Shown here: piece by piece, positions 1 through 6,257 of the stretch | Position numbering within the stretch: position 1 is the stretch's first letter | Layout: every line of letters starts with the position of its first letter | NCBI GenBank assembly: GCA_023417975.1 | Contig: JAEZDX010000063.1 | Coordinates: 1-7,052 of the forward strand | Reading direction: 5' to 3' | Origin: Bacillota bacterium | GTDB taxonomy: Bacteria; Bacillota; Clostridia; Clostridiales; Clostridiaceae | Length of the DNA: 7,052 nt | Program-made: the position numbers and the translations under genes | Notes under the pieces: generated by a model | The model's input: the letters and a program-made list of their open reading frames with translations, nothing else | The model's database searches: none | Told to the model about the DNA's origin: nothing

Positions 1-198
1 GCCAACACCTGTAACCATTACTTTGGTGATATCTGAAATGGACAGTTTATTGACATTCAGAAATTTACCAAAGGCTCCGTATATGGATGAAAGAGGATCT
101 CCTGCTTTGACCAGCATAGGTTCAAACATGTCATTATCATGAAAACCTACTATTTTTGTAGTACTTCCACCAATATCTATACCTATAATAATACTCAT
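1..198 (-). CDS. Type II pantothenate kinase-like protein (N-terminal 66 residues, cut by window edge)
   Basis: The N-terminus reads MSIIIGIDIGGSTTKIVGF, an ASKHA-fold phosphate-binding loop with the D-x-G-G-[ST]-x-x-K pattern of Fumble-like type II pantothenate kinases. It continues with a GAFGKFL segment (about residues 42-48) and ends at MVTGVG (61-66), which also fits the clostridial members of this family as I know them. Such enzymes phosphorylate pantothenate with ATP in the cytoplasm, the first step of coenzyme A synthesis. The start is the ATG at 196-198, with AGGAG about 8 nt upstream on the minus strand. The gene begins 22 bp after the OPT transporter stop and has no promoter of its own visible, so it is probably cotranscribed. 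The catalytic remainder lies outside the window. A BadF/BcrA-type ATPase (dehydratase activator) shares the same loop and is the main alternative. Confidence 0.72.
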   Translation of the reverse strand, partial: MSIIIGIDIGGSTTKIVGFHDNDMFEPMLVKAGDPLSSIYGAFGKFLNVNKLSISDITKVMVTGVG

Positions 199-220
199 TT
201 CATATTCTCCTAACAATTAA

Positions 221-1873
221 TTAGCTTCCCGCCACCATTTTTATTATAGCCACTGCAACACCTGTAATTCCTTCACCGCCTAAGAAACCTGAAGCGGCTA
301 TATTTCCTGTTTCAGTTGCCTTAGGACGAGCTTTATCTACAATAAAACGTATTAATCCGCCCAGAAATACTGCGGAGGATATTTCAAAGGGAAGATACAT
401 TCCTAAGCCTAAGGTCATAGTAGGTACTTTAAACAAATATAAAACCATTCCTAAAATTAAGGCTATGGTAAATACGGCAGGGTCACCTATGCCGTTTACC
501 ATTTGACTTACGGCAAAAGCCTGACCGGCAGGAAGTTTATCCGATCCAACGCCGCCAAACTGGCCGATAATGGCAAATAGAGCAGCGGAAGCAACTATAG
601 TACCAACAATGCCGCCGGCAATCTGTCCTATAAGCTGAGCCTTAGGATTGGTACCAAGTATGTATCCTGCTTTATATTCATTCAGAAGATCACCGGCATA
701 ACCGCAGGAAACTGCCACACAGGCTGCAATAAAGAATGCTCCGGCGGTATCCACATGCACAAATAATCTTATGGCTAAAAGTACTATGATACCGAAGATC
801 TCCATGGGATTTATACCGGTTTGGCCTGTAATGGTTGCTGCCATAGCCGAAGTAATAAATGCACCCAAAATTAGAAGCACTGAAGCTGCAGCACTAAGCT
901 TTACAAGGATCGAAAGTACAAATGCAGCAGCCACACAAATAAAAACAAGTAATTTTGACAAGCTTGATAGCTTCTGAGAACCTGATTTAGAATTATCTGT
1001 CTTTATACTATCTACTTTACGTTCTTTGAGTCCGTTTATTATGAAGGAAATAAGTATTCCGATTCCTGTGCCTACCATTAGGCCTATGCCAGCAGTATTT
1101 TTGAAAGTTACTGCTTCGGCTGCAGAAGGGAATAGTTTGAAATAAGTACCTAAAGGAATAATAAATAAATATGATAGGATTGCGCCAATAAACCAAAGCC
1201 CTGTATATAATGCACCGATTATATAGCCTATACCAATAGCCATAGGTGATACCCATATACCTGCAAATATATTTTTTGCATATAAGGTTTTTGAGGTAAT
1301 AGCGGAAGGTATCCAGCCGAGATTATCCCTCATGTAAGTAACAGCAGCTGATAACGCCATTGTTCCAAAAAGAACAGCTGATTTTTTTCCGCCTTCATCG
1401 CCGGTAGCTATAGTTTCTGCTGCTGCAGTGCCTATAGGGTAAGGCAGCTTTTCACCTTCAACAAATCTAGGTCTTAAAAAATATGTAAGCACTGTCCCAA
1501 GTAGCATTCCGGCAAAACCGATGGAAAGCACTAGTAGGAAGTGAGCTGTATTTAAACTTGTGTCCTTCCATATACCTGTAATCCATAAGCCCGGAAGAGT
1601 AAAGGCAAGACCTCCGGCAACCATGGCACCTGCAGACATGGCTGTCTGCGTTATATTTATTTCATTAAAAGTAGTTTTACCGAGCATTTTCAATAATGCC
1701 ATAGAAAGTATTGCAACGAAAATTGTAGGCCAAGGCAGAGAGCTCATTCTGAGCGCTACATACATGGAACTAGCTGTAATAATACACGATCCAAGCATTC
1801 CTATTATAATACTTCTTAGGGATAGTTGATGTATTCCCGCAAATTGTCTTTCTTTTTCTGATTTATTTTCCAT
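221..1873 (-). CDS. OPT-family (oligopeptide transporter family) membrane transporter, bacterial type
   Basis: This 550-residue protein is almost entirely hydrophobic, with roughly 14-15 membrane segments. Several stretches match the bacterial OPT pattern: NITQTAMSAG (73-82), LPYPIGTAAAE (143-153), TGQTGINPME (349-358), GYAGDLLNEYKAGYILGTNP (391-410), GMYLPFEIS (491-499) and ASGFLGGEGITGV (527-539). The length is normal for single-protein bacterial OPT transporters. A basic, serine-rich cytoplasmic linker sits at about 284-306. OPT proteins are secondary, probably ion-coupled transporters of peptides or metal-chelate compounds; the substrate here cannot be read from sequence. The ATG at 1871-1873 is preceded by AGAGGTGA at good spacing, which fixes the start. 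It lies 22 bp upstream of a pantothenate kinase-like gene, probably in one operon, so a CoA-related or nutrient substrate is possible but unproven. The gene looks more GC-rich than the MFS gene nearby. Confidence 0.9.
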   Translation of the reverse strand: MENKSEKERQFAGIHQLSLRSIIIGMLGSCIITASSMYVALRMSSLPWPTIFVAILSMALLKMLGKTTFNEINITQTAMSAGAMVAGGLAFTLPGLWITGIWKDTSLNTAHFLLVLSIGFAGMLLGTVLTYFLRPRFVEGEKLPYPIGTAAAETIATGDEGGKKSAVLFGTMALSAAVTYMRDNLGWIPSAITSKTLYAKNIFAGIWVSPMAIGIGYIIGALYTGLWFIGAILSYLFIIPLGTYFKLFPSAAEAVTFKNTAGIGLMVGTGIGILISFIINGLKERKVDSIKTDNSKSGSQKLSSLSKLLVFICVAAAFVLSILVKLSAAASVLLILGAFITSAMAATITGQTGINPMEIFGIIVLLAIRLFVHVDTAGAFFIAACVAVSCGYAGDLLNEYKAGYILGTNPKAQLIGQIAGGIVGTIVASAALFAIIGQFGGVGSDKLPAGQAFAVSQMVNGIGDPAVFTIALILGMVLYLFKVPTMTLGLGMYLPFEISSAVFLGGLIRFIVDKARPKATETGNIAASGFLGGEGITGVAVAIIKMVAGS

Positions 1874-1896
1874 TCAAGTCACCTCTGTTTACAACA

Positions 1897-1924
1897 ATGA
1901 TAGTTAAATAATTAACAAAGTCAA
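1897..1924 (-). promoter_or_regulatory. Proximal sigma-A-like promoter of the OPT/pantothenate kinase operon
   Basis: On the minus strand, TTGACT (1919-1924) and TATCAT (1897-1902) are separated by 16 nt. Transcription would start near 1890, giving a very short leader that contains the AGAGGTGA ribosome binding site. A Rex-box-like palindrome fills the spacer and overlaps the -10. The assignment is by eye. Confidence 0.55.
1901..1918 (-). promoter_or_regulatory. Rex-box-like operator (candidate)
   Basis: The minus strand reads TTGTTAATTATTTAACTA. The Rex consensus described for Firmicutes is TTGTTAA, 4 nt, TTAACAA; 13 of the 14 defined positions match here. Rex is a repressor that releases DNA when NADH is high relative to NAD+. 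The site lies exactly between the -35 and -10 of the proximal OPT promoter, where binding would block RNA polymerase. AT-rich genomes produce some such sites by chance, and no rex gene is in the window. Confidence 0.5.
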
Positions 1925-1943
1925 GCGCATTAACTTCCTAACT

Positions 1944-1972
1944 ATTATAGCAGGTGTGTGGGTAAAAAACCA
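1944..1972 (-). promoter_or_regulatory. Distal promoter of the OPT operon with a perfect -10 and poor -35
   Basis: A perfect TATAAT lies on the minus strand at 1944-1949. At 17-nt spacing the -35 position (1967-1972) reads TGGTTT, a poor match. The ACCCCTGGGGT palindrome begins right at this weak -35, which would suit a promoter that needs an activator. The resulting leader would be about 64 nt and would run through the proximal promoter. Confidence 0.4.
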
Positions 1973-2011
1973 CCCCTGGGGTACGCGAATTTACGCAAAA
2001 ATATGCGAAAT
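1971..2011. repeat. Composite element copy 1: ACCCCTGGGGT palindrome plus three 10-bp-phased repeats
   Basis: ACCCCTGGGGT (1972-1982) is a perfect 5+1+5 palindrome in otherwise AT-rich DNA. It runs directly into three 10-bp units, TACGCGAATT (1982), TACGCAAAAA (1992) and TATGCGAAAT (2002), spaced one helical turn apart. A second copy of palindrome plus CGCGA lies at 6090-6139 in the same orientation. Phased short repeats suggest protein binding on one DNA face. I do not recognise the regulator. CsoR-type sites also have CCCC/GGGG halves, but with wider spacing. Confidence 0.5.
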
Positions 2012-2058
2012 ATGAGGTGTGGAGACATATATTTTAATGAATAAATATTTGAAAAATG

Positions 2059-2104
2059 AATAATTAAAAATCACTTTAGCGCGCTAAAGCGATTTTTAAT
2101 TATT
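2059..2104 (-). terminator. Strong hairpin terminator of the phage-like gene
   Basis: A 46-nt inverted repeat with 23-nt arms has one mismatch (2073/2090). The core is the perfect palindrome CTTTAGCGCGCTAAAG (2074-2089), flanked by ATTAAAAATC and GATTTTTAAT. On the minus strand the GC core is followed by ATTTTTAATT and later ATTTTT. The outer pairs start inside the stop codon of the gene at 2103. It would be symmetrical enough to work both ways, but no plus-strand gene ends here. Confidence 0.8.
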
Positions 2105-3182
2105 ATTGGGTATTAAGAACAAAAGTTGAATAAGCTTCTGCGCCATTTCCATCTGCCAACACCTTAACTAGAATTCTCCCACCAGATGGGATTATAAGTG
2201 GAGCAGGGAATAGAATTTGACCGCCATTTCCGTTGCTTGTAATTGAGGCTCTAGCAACAAGTGTGTTCATATCGCTTAAAGGAGAAGTGTATAAATCAAA
2301 TTGTACAGGAGCTCTAAAAGAACTGTAAGTTAATGAGTGCAGGTAAGCTTTTTGAACATCACTTTGAACATAAAATCGTCCTGAACGCCACGTACAATGT
2401 CCCTGAGCTATTTTCGCATAAACAGTAGTTCCTGCAATATTAGTACAAGTTATATCTCCTGCTGCAGTTCCGCCGTATATTCCTGATCCCCAGTTACTGA
2501 ACCAATCCATATATTTAAATGAATTAACAGTTTGTACAGCAGTTTGCCCTTTCATATTAACTATTTCAGATATTCTTTTCCCGCTGTTATCAAGACCTGT
2601 AATAATTACCTTTTGAATGCCAGTCCCTGAAATGTCATCACTTGTACTTGACGATACAACTTTAAGATTTTGTGTACTTGTGAGTTCATTATCAATATTA
2701 TCATTTAGATCCTGTTCAGTAGAGGTTGAAATGTTTATTCTTCTTCCGACACGATCGTAGATTCTTGTGCCGCTGGGCACTCCATATTCAGTACTTTGCG
2801 CCAGTGCGTAATAATAGGGCTTTGCAATAGAACAGATTGGATCCGTAAACGAACTTCCACCTGCCAATACCACGCCGGACCTATAACCAACCGCCTCCGG
2901 GTCCGTTTTTGATCCGGCTGAAGTTAATTGCTCCTTTAGCTCCATAATAAACTGCTTTCGTTCAAATGCTTTGGGATCAGACTGATATTCAACTATTTCC
3001 TGTGGATTATCTATATATCCCTAAACCTCTCTAAATATTTTACTCTCTTCTTTATACAGTTGTTTTATAGATGAAAATTGATTATCTAGTTTGGGAAAAT
3101 CTTTACTAAGTTTTTTTAAGTTTTTATTTATAAACTTCAGTTCCTTAATTAGTTGTATCATAAGTCTATCGTTTATTCCCAT
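2103..3182 (-). pseudogene. Phage virion structural protein-like gene interrupted by an in-frame TAG
   Basis: The ATG at 3180-3182 has GGAGGG (3189-3194) 6 nt upstream. It opens 53 codons of a lysine-rich, probably coiled-coil segment, then TAG (3021-3023), then the same frame continues for 25 codons plus 280 codons to 2103. The ATG at 2943-2945, which would start a 280-residue product, has no ribosome binding site, so one 359-codon gene is the simpler reading. In the 280-residue numbering, the centre (about 108-146) has VIITGLDNSGKRISEIVNM, then GQTAVQTVNSFKYMDW, then GGTAAGDIT and YAKIAQGH. This pattern, followed by a beta-rich C-terminus, resembles structural or decoration proteins of tailed phages. 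That recognition is from memory, not a search. No other phage gene is adjacent. It could be a nonsense-mutated relic, a gene with suppressed TAG, or (less likely) two genes. Confidence 0.6.
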
Positions 3183-3188
3183 ATTCAT

Positions 3189-3209
3189 CCCTCCGCATAT
3201 TACATTATA
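3189..3209 (-). promoter_or_regulatory. Ribosome binding site and candidate -10 of the phage-like gene
   Basis: GGAGGG (minus strand, 3189-3194) is a strong Shine-Dalgarno sequence 6 nt from the ATG at 3180-3182; a second in-frame ATG at 3186-3188 touches it and is less likely to be used. TATAAT (3204-3209) lies just upstream, but the -35 position reads GTTTCA and the leader would be very short, so the promoter call is weak. Confidence 0.35.
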
Positions 3210-3354
3210 TGGAGATGCAGGCGAAATGAAACACGGAGTTACATATATTGCTATTATTGTAATTATTCAATTTGTAAATAAGCGAAGCAGAAAAGAAATT
3301 TTATTAATGTGTAATATTGCAGGGTAAAATCCACACTAGTCCCGCTTCTGGTAA

Positions 3355-3990
3355 CTATATATCCGCAAGATTACGTAGTAATGTATACAGCATGTTTACG
3401 GTCTGTTCAATATACAAATTTACGTCCTTAATGCTTTTATCATAAAGAATTTGATGACATACATCATCTATAAGATAATTGCTGTAATGGAGGAATATAT
3501 CCGAAGCTTCCTTACTCTTAAAAGGGATGGACAAAATATCGAAAATTTTTCTTGTTCTCTCTATGCGAATCTTTTCATTTTCTTCTCTTATGGCACTGAT
3601 GTCTTTGTCTAACAGCGTAAGAGCAGACATATCATCATGAAAAAGCTTTGAAAAATTATGATTATCCATCATTAATTTGATGAACATATGAAATATATTT
3701 TTCACATTTTCAACATCCTTCAAATTAACCTTACTGTTTTGCTGCCAAAAATCAAGCGTAGGCTCAAAAATATTACTGGTGATTCTTCTCAACACTTCAA
3801 TATAAATATCCTTTTTATCATCAAAATATGAATAAATAGACCCGGTTGCAACACCGGCAGCTTTTGCAATGTCAACAGTTGTCACATTATAATAGCCTAT
3901 CTCATTAAAAAGCTTGTTTGCAGCATTAATAATTTTTTCGTATTTTTCAAGCGATCTCTTTTGTGTAGGTATTCTTGTCTTTCTTTCCAT
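3355..3990 (-). CDS. TetR/AcrR-family transcriptional regulator
   Basis: This 211-residue protein has the usual TetR length. Residues about 15-65 carry the family's helix-turn-helix: KIINAANKLFNEIGYYNVTT, then VDIAKAAGVATGSIYSYF with recognition helix near 48-56, then DDKKDIYIEVLRR. The rest is a helical, ligand-binding and dimerisation domain of unspecified ligand. Such proteins usually repress a neighbouring gene until a ligand binds. The gene is divergent from an MFS exporter, and two identical inverted repeats flank the MFS promoter, so it is the likely local repressor. The ATG at 3988-3990 has AGAAAGGA about 12 nt upstream, a rather long spacing. It ends in TAG, which shows that TAG serves as a normal stop here. 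No clear terminator follows before the phage-like gene 172 bp on. Confidence 0.9.
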   Translation of the reverse strand: MERKTRIPTQKRSLEKYEKIINAANKLFNEIGYYNVTTVDIAKAAGVATGSIYSYFDDKKDIYIEVLRRITSNIFEPTLDFWQQNSKVNLKDVENVKNIFHMFIKLMMDNHNFSKLFHDDMSALTLLDKDISAIREENEKIRIERTRKIFDILSIPFKSKEASDIFLHYSNYLIDDVCHQILYDKSIKDVNLYIEQTVNMLYTLLRNLADI

Positions 3991-4014
3991 GATTATATTA
4001 ATTCCTTTCTATAA

Positions 4015-4248
4015 AATATCTATGTGTATGTCTATAGTTTAATCTATTCCTTTGTAAAATCAGTGGACGTCAATACCACTGCAGTTACATACCGTAGATT
4101 TAAAGCTTACACCAATATAGAACATGAAAAGCTTATTGCTGACTTTATTCACAAATAATTCCTGAAGATTGGATATTTTGCAAAACACAGGATTTTTAAT
4201 ATGTTCTATAAGATACTTCCGGATGCGCTATATCTTAATAATAATTAA
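4015..4248 (+). pseudogene. Decayed 3' end of an unidentified gene
   Basis: One plus-strand frame reads like protein across an internal stop. Upstream of TAA (4156-4158) it gives ...SFVKSVDVNTTAVTYRRF, then KAYTNIEHEKLIADFIHK. After the stop, still in frame, it gives FLKIGYFAKHRIFNMFYKI, then LPDALYLNNN, ending at TAA (4246-4248). The composition is protein-like and the frame does not shift. No start codon or ribosome binding site precedes it: an in-frame TAA at 4012-4014 closes it, and the first few codons may not belong. I cannot name the family; the C-terminal half looks amphipathic, as in membrane-associated enzymes. It is probably the remnant of a gene partly deleted when the TetR/MFS pair arrived or rearranged. 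The tetR promoter candidate lies inside its beginning. Confidence 0.45.
4031..4058 (-). promoter_or_regulatory. Candidate promoter of the TetR gene
   Basis: On the minus strand TTTACA (4053-4058) and TATAGA (4031-4036) are 16 nt apart, about 40 nt upstream of the start codon. The copied operator pair lies more than 200 bp away, so direct autoregulation through those sites is not obvious. A short inverted repeat, CAGTGG/CCACTG (4061-4081), lies just upstream. Confidence 0.4.
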
Positions 4249-4258
4249 GAAAAAAGTG

Positions 4259-4298
4259 AAAGTCAATAATGTGAAATATATTTCATATTATTGACTTT
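4259..4298. promoter_or_regulatory. Operator O1: 40-bp near-perfect palindrome
   Basis: Two 20-nt arms (4259-4278 and 4279-4298) are complementary except at one position. The core at 4268-4289 is AATGTGAA, 6 nt, TTCATATT, repeated identically in O2. The outer arms are AAAGTCAAT and ATTGACTTT, and the right arm contains the -35 TTGACT of the MFS promoter. Size and symmetry suit a TetR-family dimer or dimer pair. Confidence 0.65.
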
Positions 4299-4319
4299 GG
4301 TAAAAAGTGGTGTTACTAT
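4291..4319 (+). promoter_or_regulatory. Candidate promoter of the MFS transporter gene
   Basis: TTGACT (4291-4296) and TACTAT (4314-4319) are 17 nt apart, placing transcription start near 4326, inside operator O2. The leader would be about 130 nt. Other TATAAT hexamers at 4347-4352 and 4369-4374 lack a good -35. Confidence 0.5.
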
Positions 4320-4322
4320 ATG

Positions 4323-4344
4323 AATGTGAAATTGAATTCATATT
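4323..4344. promoter_or_regulatory. Operator O2: second copy of the inverted repeat
   Basis: AATGTGAA (4323-4330) and TTCATATT (4337-4344) are separated by 6 nt. Both halves and the spacing equal those of the O1 core, 55 bp away. It covers the predicted transcription start of the MFS gene, as expected for a repressor site. Confidence 0.6.
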
Positions 4345-4458
4345 AATATAATGTTGCTGCAGCCGTTATATAATGCATTTAAATTTATAAATGTGGTGTG
4401 AAGGATAAGTGAAAAGTTTTGAAAGTCAAGCTTTAATACATTTTGATTTAAGAAGGGA

Positions 4459-6114
4459 ATGAATAAAAATATGAGAATATCGAAAAAAAATTTAGCCTTT
4501 ATAGCAATAGATATAGCATGCTTTTTAACTGTGCTTGACAGCACAATTGTTAATGTATCCTTACCTAGTATGGCTATATATTTTAATACGAATACTACGG
4601 GAATATCATGGGTTAGTACGGCATACTTAATAGCATTTTCTTCTTTGCTTATTAATTTTTCTAAAATAGCCGATATTTATGGCAGAAAGAAATTATTCTT
4701 ATTGGGACTAGTGTTATTTGGATTTTCATCTGTTTGCTGTGGTTTAGCAAATTCATTAACTGCATTAATAATCTTTAGAATTATACAAGGGGTTGGTGCT
4801 GCCATACTAACACCATTATCTATACCTTTAGGGATCGAATTATTCGGTAAAAATGCTATGGGAAAATTATCTGTTGTTGTTGGAATGACTATATCAATTT
4901 CAGCAGCTTCAGGTCCTGTAATTGGTGGAATATTAAACGAATATTTTAATTACAGAGCAATATTTTATATAAATATACCGTTTGTAATAATTGCGTTTAC
5001 ACTTGGAGCTTTGTATGTAAAAGAATGTTATGATGAGACTATAGAGAAGAAGATAGACCTCATAGGCTGCGTTCTTTTAGCCATTGGTCTTGGGACATTA
5101 ACCTTCTTACTAGTGAAAGGAAATGAGTATGGCTGGAACAGTGGTAAAATAATTTCTTTAATTTTAATTTCACTTGTTTCAATAATTGCTTTTTCAGTAT
5201 ATGAAAGTAAAATAAATAATCCAATGTTCGAATTCAAATTATTTAAGATAAGAACATTCTCAGCTTCCATAATTTTAATTGCAATATTTTTCTTTGCTTA
5301 TATGCCGGTAACTTATTTAATGAATTTCTATTTTGAGAATACTCTAGGTTACACTGTGCTGAAATCCGGTTTAATGATGGGTATTCCTAGTTTGACTGCG
5401 CTTCTGATGGCACCATTAATGCCTATTATATATAAAAGAATGTCCATAAGAAAAATATCATTACTATCAGTGCTTATAGTAGCATCGGGAAATTTCATAC
5501 TTGTATTTATGAACAGTTCGAACTATATGTATATGATTTGCATTGCATTTATATTATTGGGATTAGGGGTGAGAATAACCACTATACTTTATCAGTCAGC
5601 TTATGAAGATATATCAAATGACAAAAATGGTATTGCATCCGGAATACAAAATAGCTTAAGGCAGTTGACCGCCTGCATTGCTATTGCATTAGTATCTACT
5701 TTGAGCAGTCATTTTACAGCCATCGCAGTAGAGAACACTAAAAATAGAGTAGTAGCAGAGATTAATTCAAATATTGTACTAGAGCAGAAAGTGAAAGAAT
5801 CGTTCATTTCGCAAGTGAATACCGGAAATGAAAAGGCTAAAAAAAGCATTTCTAAGGACGCTGTTCATAAGCTGTTTATTAGTGAAGAACAAGCTACGTT
5901 AGCAAGTGTTTCAAATGGAATGAAAGAATCAGTGAAGGAAAACTTCAGTAAACAAGAAATGGAAGTAGACAAGATTATTGACAATACTAAAATAATAAGT
6001 GATGAAGAAAGCTATAAGGTCTATAACAAATGTTTTTTGATAATAGGTATAATAGCTATGCTAGGATTACTCGCCGTTCCGTTTAATTCTACCCCAGGGG
6101 TGCGCGATATATGA
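4459..6114 (+). CDS. MFS multidrug-efflux-type transporter (DHA2 / EmrB-QacA type, 14 TM)
   Basis: This 551-residue integral membrane protein carries the MFS drug/H+ antiporter motifs in order: LDSTIVNVSLP (26-36, motif D1), SKIADIYGRKK (68-78, motif A), FRIIQGVGAAILTPL (106-120, motif B) and SGPVIGGIL (151-159, motif C). A hydrophilic stretch of about 100 residues (about 421-523), rich in Lys, Glu and Ser, precedes the last membrane helix. This matches the large loop between TM13 and TM14 in QacA-like exporters. It probably exports a drug or toxic metabolite in exchange for protons; the compound is unknown. The divergent TetR gene and two operators at its promoter suggest ligand-induced expression. 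The ATG at 4459 is only 1-2 nt from AAGGG and the in-frame ATG at 4471 is 13 nt from it, so the exact start is uncertain. The last 8 codons overlap a repeated palindromic element. Confidence 0.92.
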   Translation: MNKNMRISKKNLAFIAIDIACFLTVLDSTIVNVSLPSMAIYFNTNTTGISWVSTAYLIAFSSLLINFSKIADIYGRKKLFLLGLVLFGFSSVCCGLANSLTALIIFRIIQGVGAAILTPLSIPLGIELFGKNAMGKLSVVVGMTISISAASGPVIGGILNEYFNYRAIFYINIPFVIIAFTLGALYVKECYDETIEKKIDLIGCVLLAIGLGTLTFLLVKGNEYGWNSGKIISLILISLVSIIAFSVYESKINNPMFEFKLFKIRTFSASIILIAIFFFAYMPVTYLMNFYFENTLGYTVLKSGLMMGIPSLTALLMAPLMPIIYKRMSIRKISLLSVLIVASGNFILVFMNSSNYMYMICIAFILLGLGVRITTILYQSAYEDISNDKNGIASGIQNSLRQLTACIAIALVSTLSSHFTAIAVENTKNRVVAEINSNIVLEQKVKESFISQVNTGNEKAKKSISKDAVHKLFISEEQATLASVSNGMKESVKENFSKQEMEVDKIIDNTKIISDEESYKVYNKCFLIIGIIAMLGLLAVPFNSTPGVRDI

Positions 6115-6139
6115 TTAATTTTGGAGAATTATGCGAATT
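6090..6139. repeat. Composite element copy 2: ACCCCAGGGGT palindrome with CGCGA and TATGCGAATT
   Basis: TACCCCAGGGGTG (6090-6102) is identical to the reverse complement of 1971-1983. Read in the same direction as copy 1, ACCCCnGGGGTnCGCGA matches in 14 of 16 positions. A TATGCGAATT unit follows at 6130-6139, about three helical turns from the palindrome edge. The element covers the last codons and stop of the MFS gene, so it either acts as a site for the gene at 6258 or marks a rearrangement boundary. Confidence 0.45.
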
Positions 6140-6257
6140 GGTGTATTTTTCATTGTAACTTTCGTATAGTATATTATAAGAAGCTTTATTCAATGACTTT
6201 GATAGAAAAGATTAAACATATAAAGCGTTGAATAAAATACGTAATACGGAGGGTAAA

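Noticed and set aside
1017..1256. Overlapping ORFs inside the OPT gene (also 771-977 and 1560-1829 on the plus strand)
   Set aside because: They are shadows of a long, motif-rich transporter frame and have no ribosome binding sites or recognisable products.
1972..1982. ACCCCTGGGGT as a CsoR/RcnR metal-sensor operator
   Set aside because: CsoR-type sites have GC-rich halves with wider spacing and flanking TA ends; neither neighbouring gene is a copper or nickel exporter.
3021..3023. TAG as a pyrrolysine codon
   Set aside because: The tetR gene ends in TAG, no PYLIS-like structure is evident by eye, and the protein is not a methyltransferase. Kept only as an open alternative to a nonsense mutation.
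3183..3250. In-frame upstream extension of the phage-like gene (reading ...FISPASPYNVICGG)
   Set aside because: The frame is open but has no start codon with a ribosome binding site, while GGAGGG is ideally placed for the ATG at 3182.
3226..3327. Small plus-strand ORF of 33 residues with one hydrophobic segment (MKHGVTYIAIIVIIQ...)
   Set aside because: The only GGAG is 11 nt away and there is no promoter or terminator. The longer frame beginning at 3091 is antisense to the phage-like gene. It could be a small membrane peptide, but the support is too thin.
4347..4374. Two further TATAAT hexamers as the main MFS promoter
   Set aside because: At normal spacing neither has a recognisable -35 or an extended -10; the TTGACT/TACTAT pair between the operators fits better.
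4338..4544. Minus-strand ORF overlapping the start of the MFS gene (and another at 5028-5270)
   Set aside because: They are antisense to a clearly coding frame and no start signals are visible.
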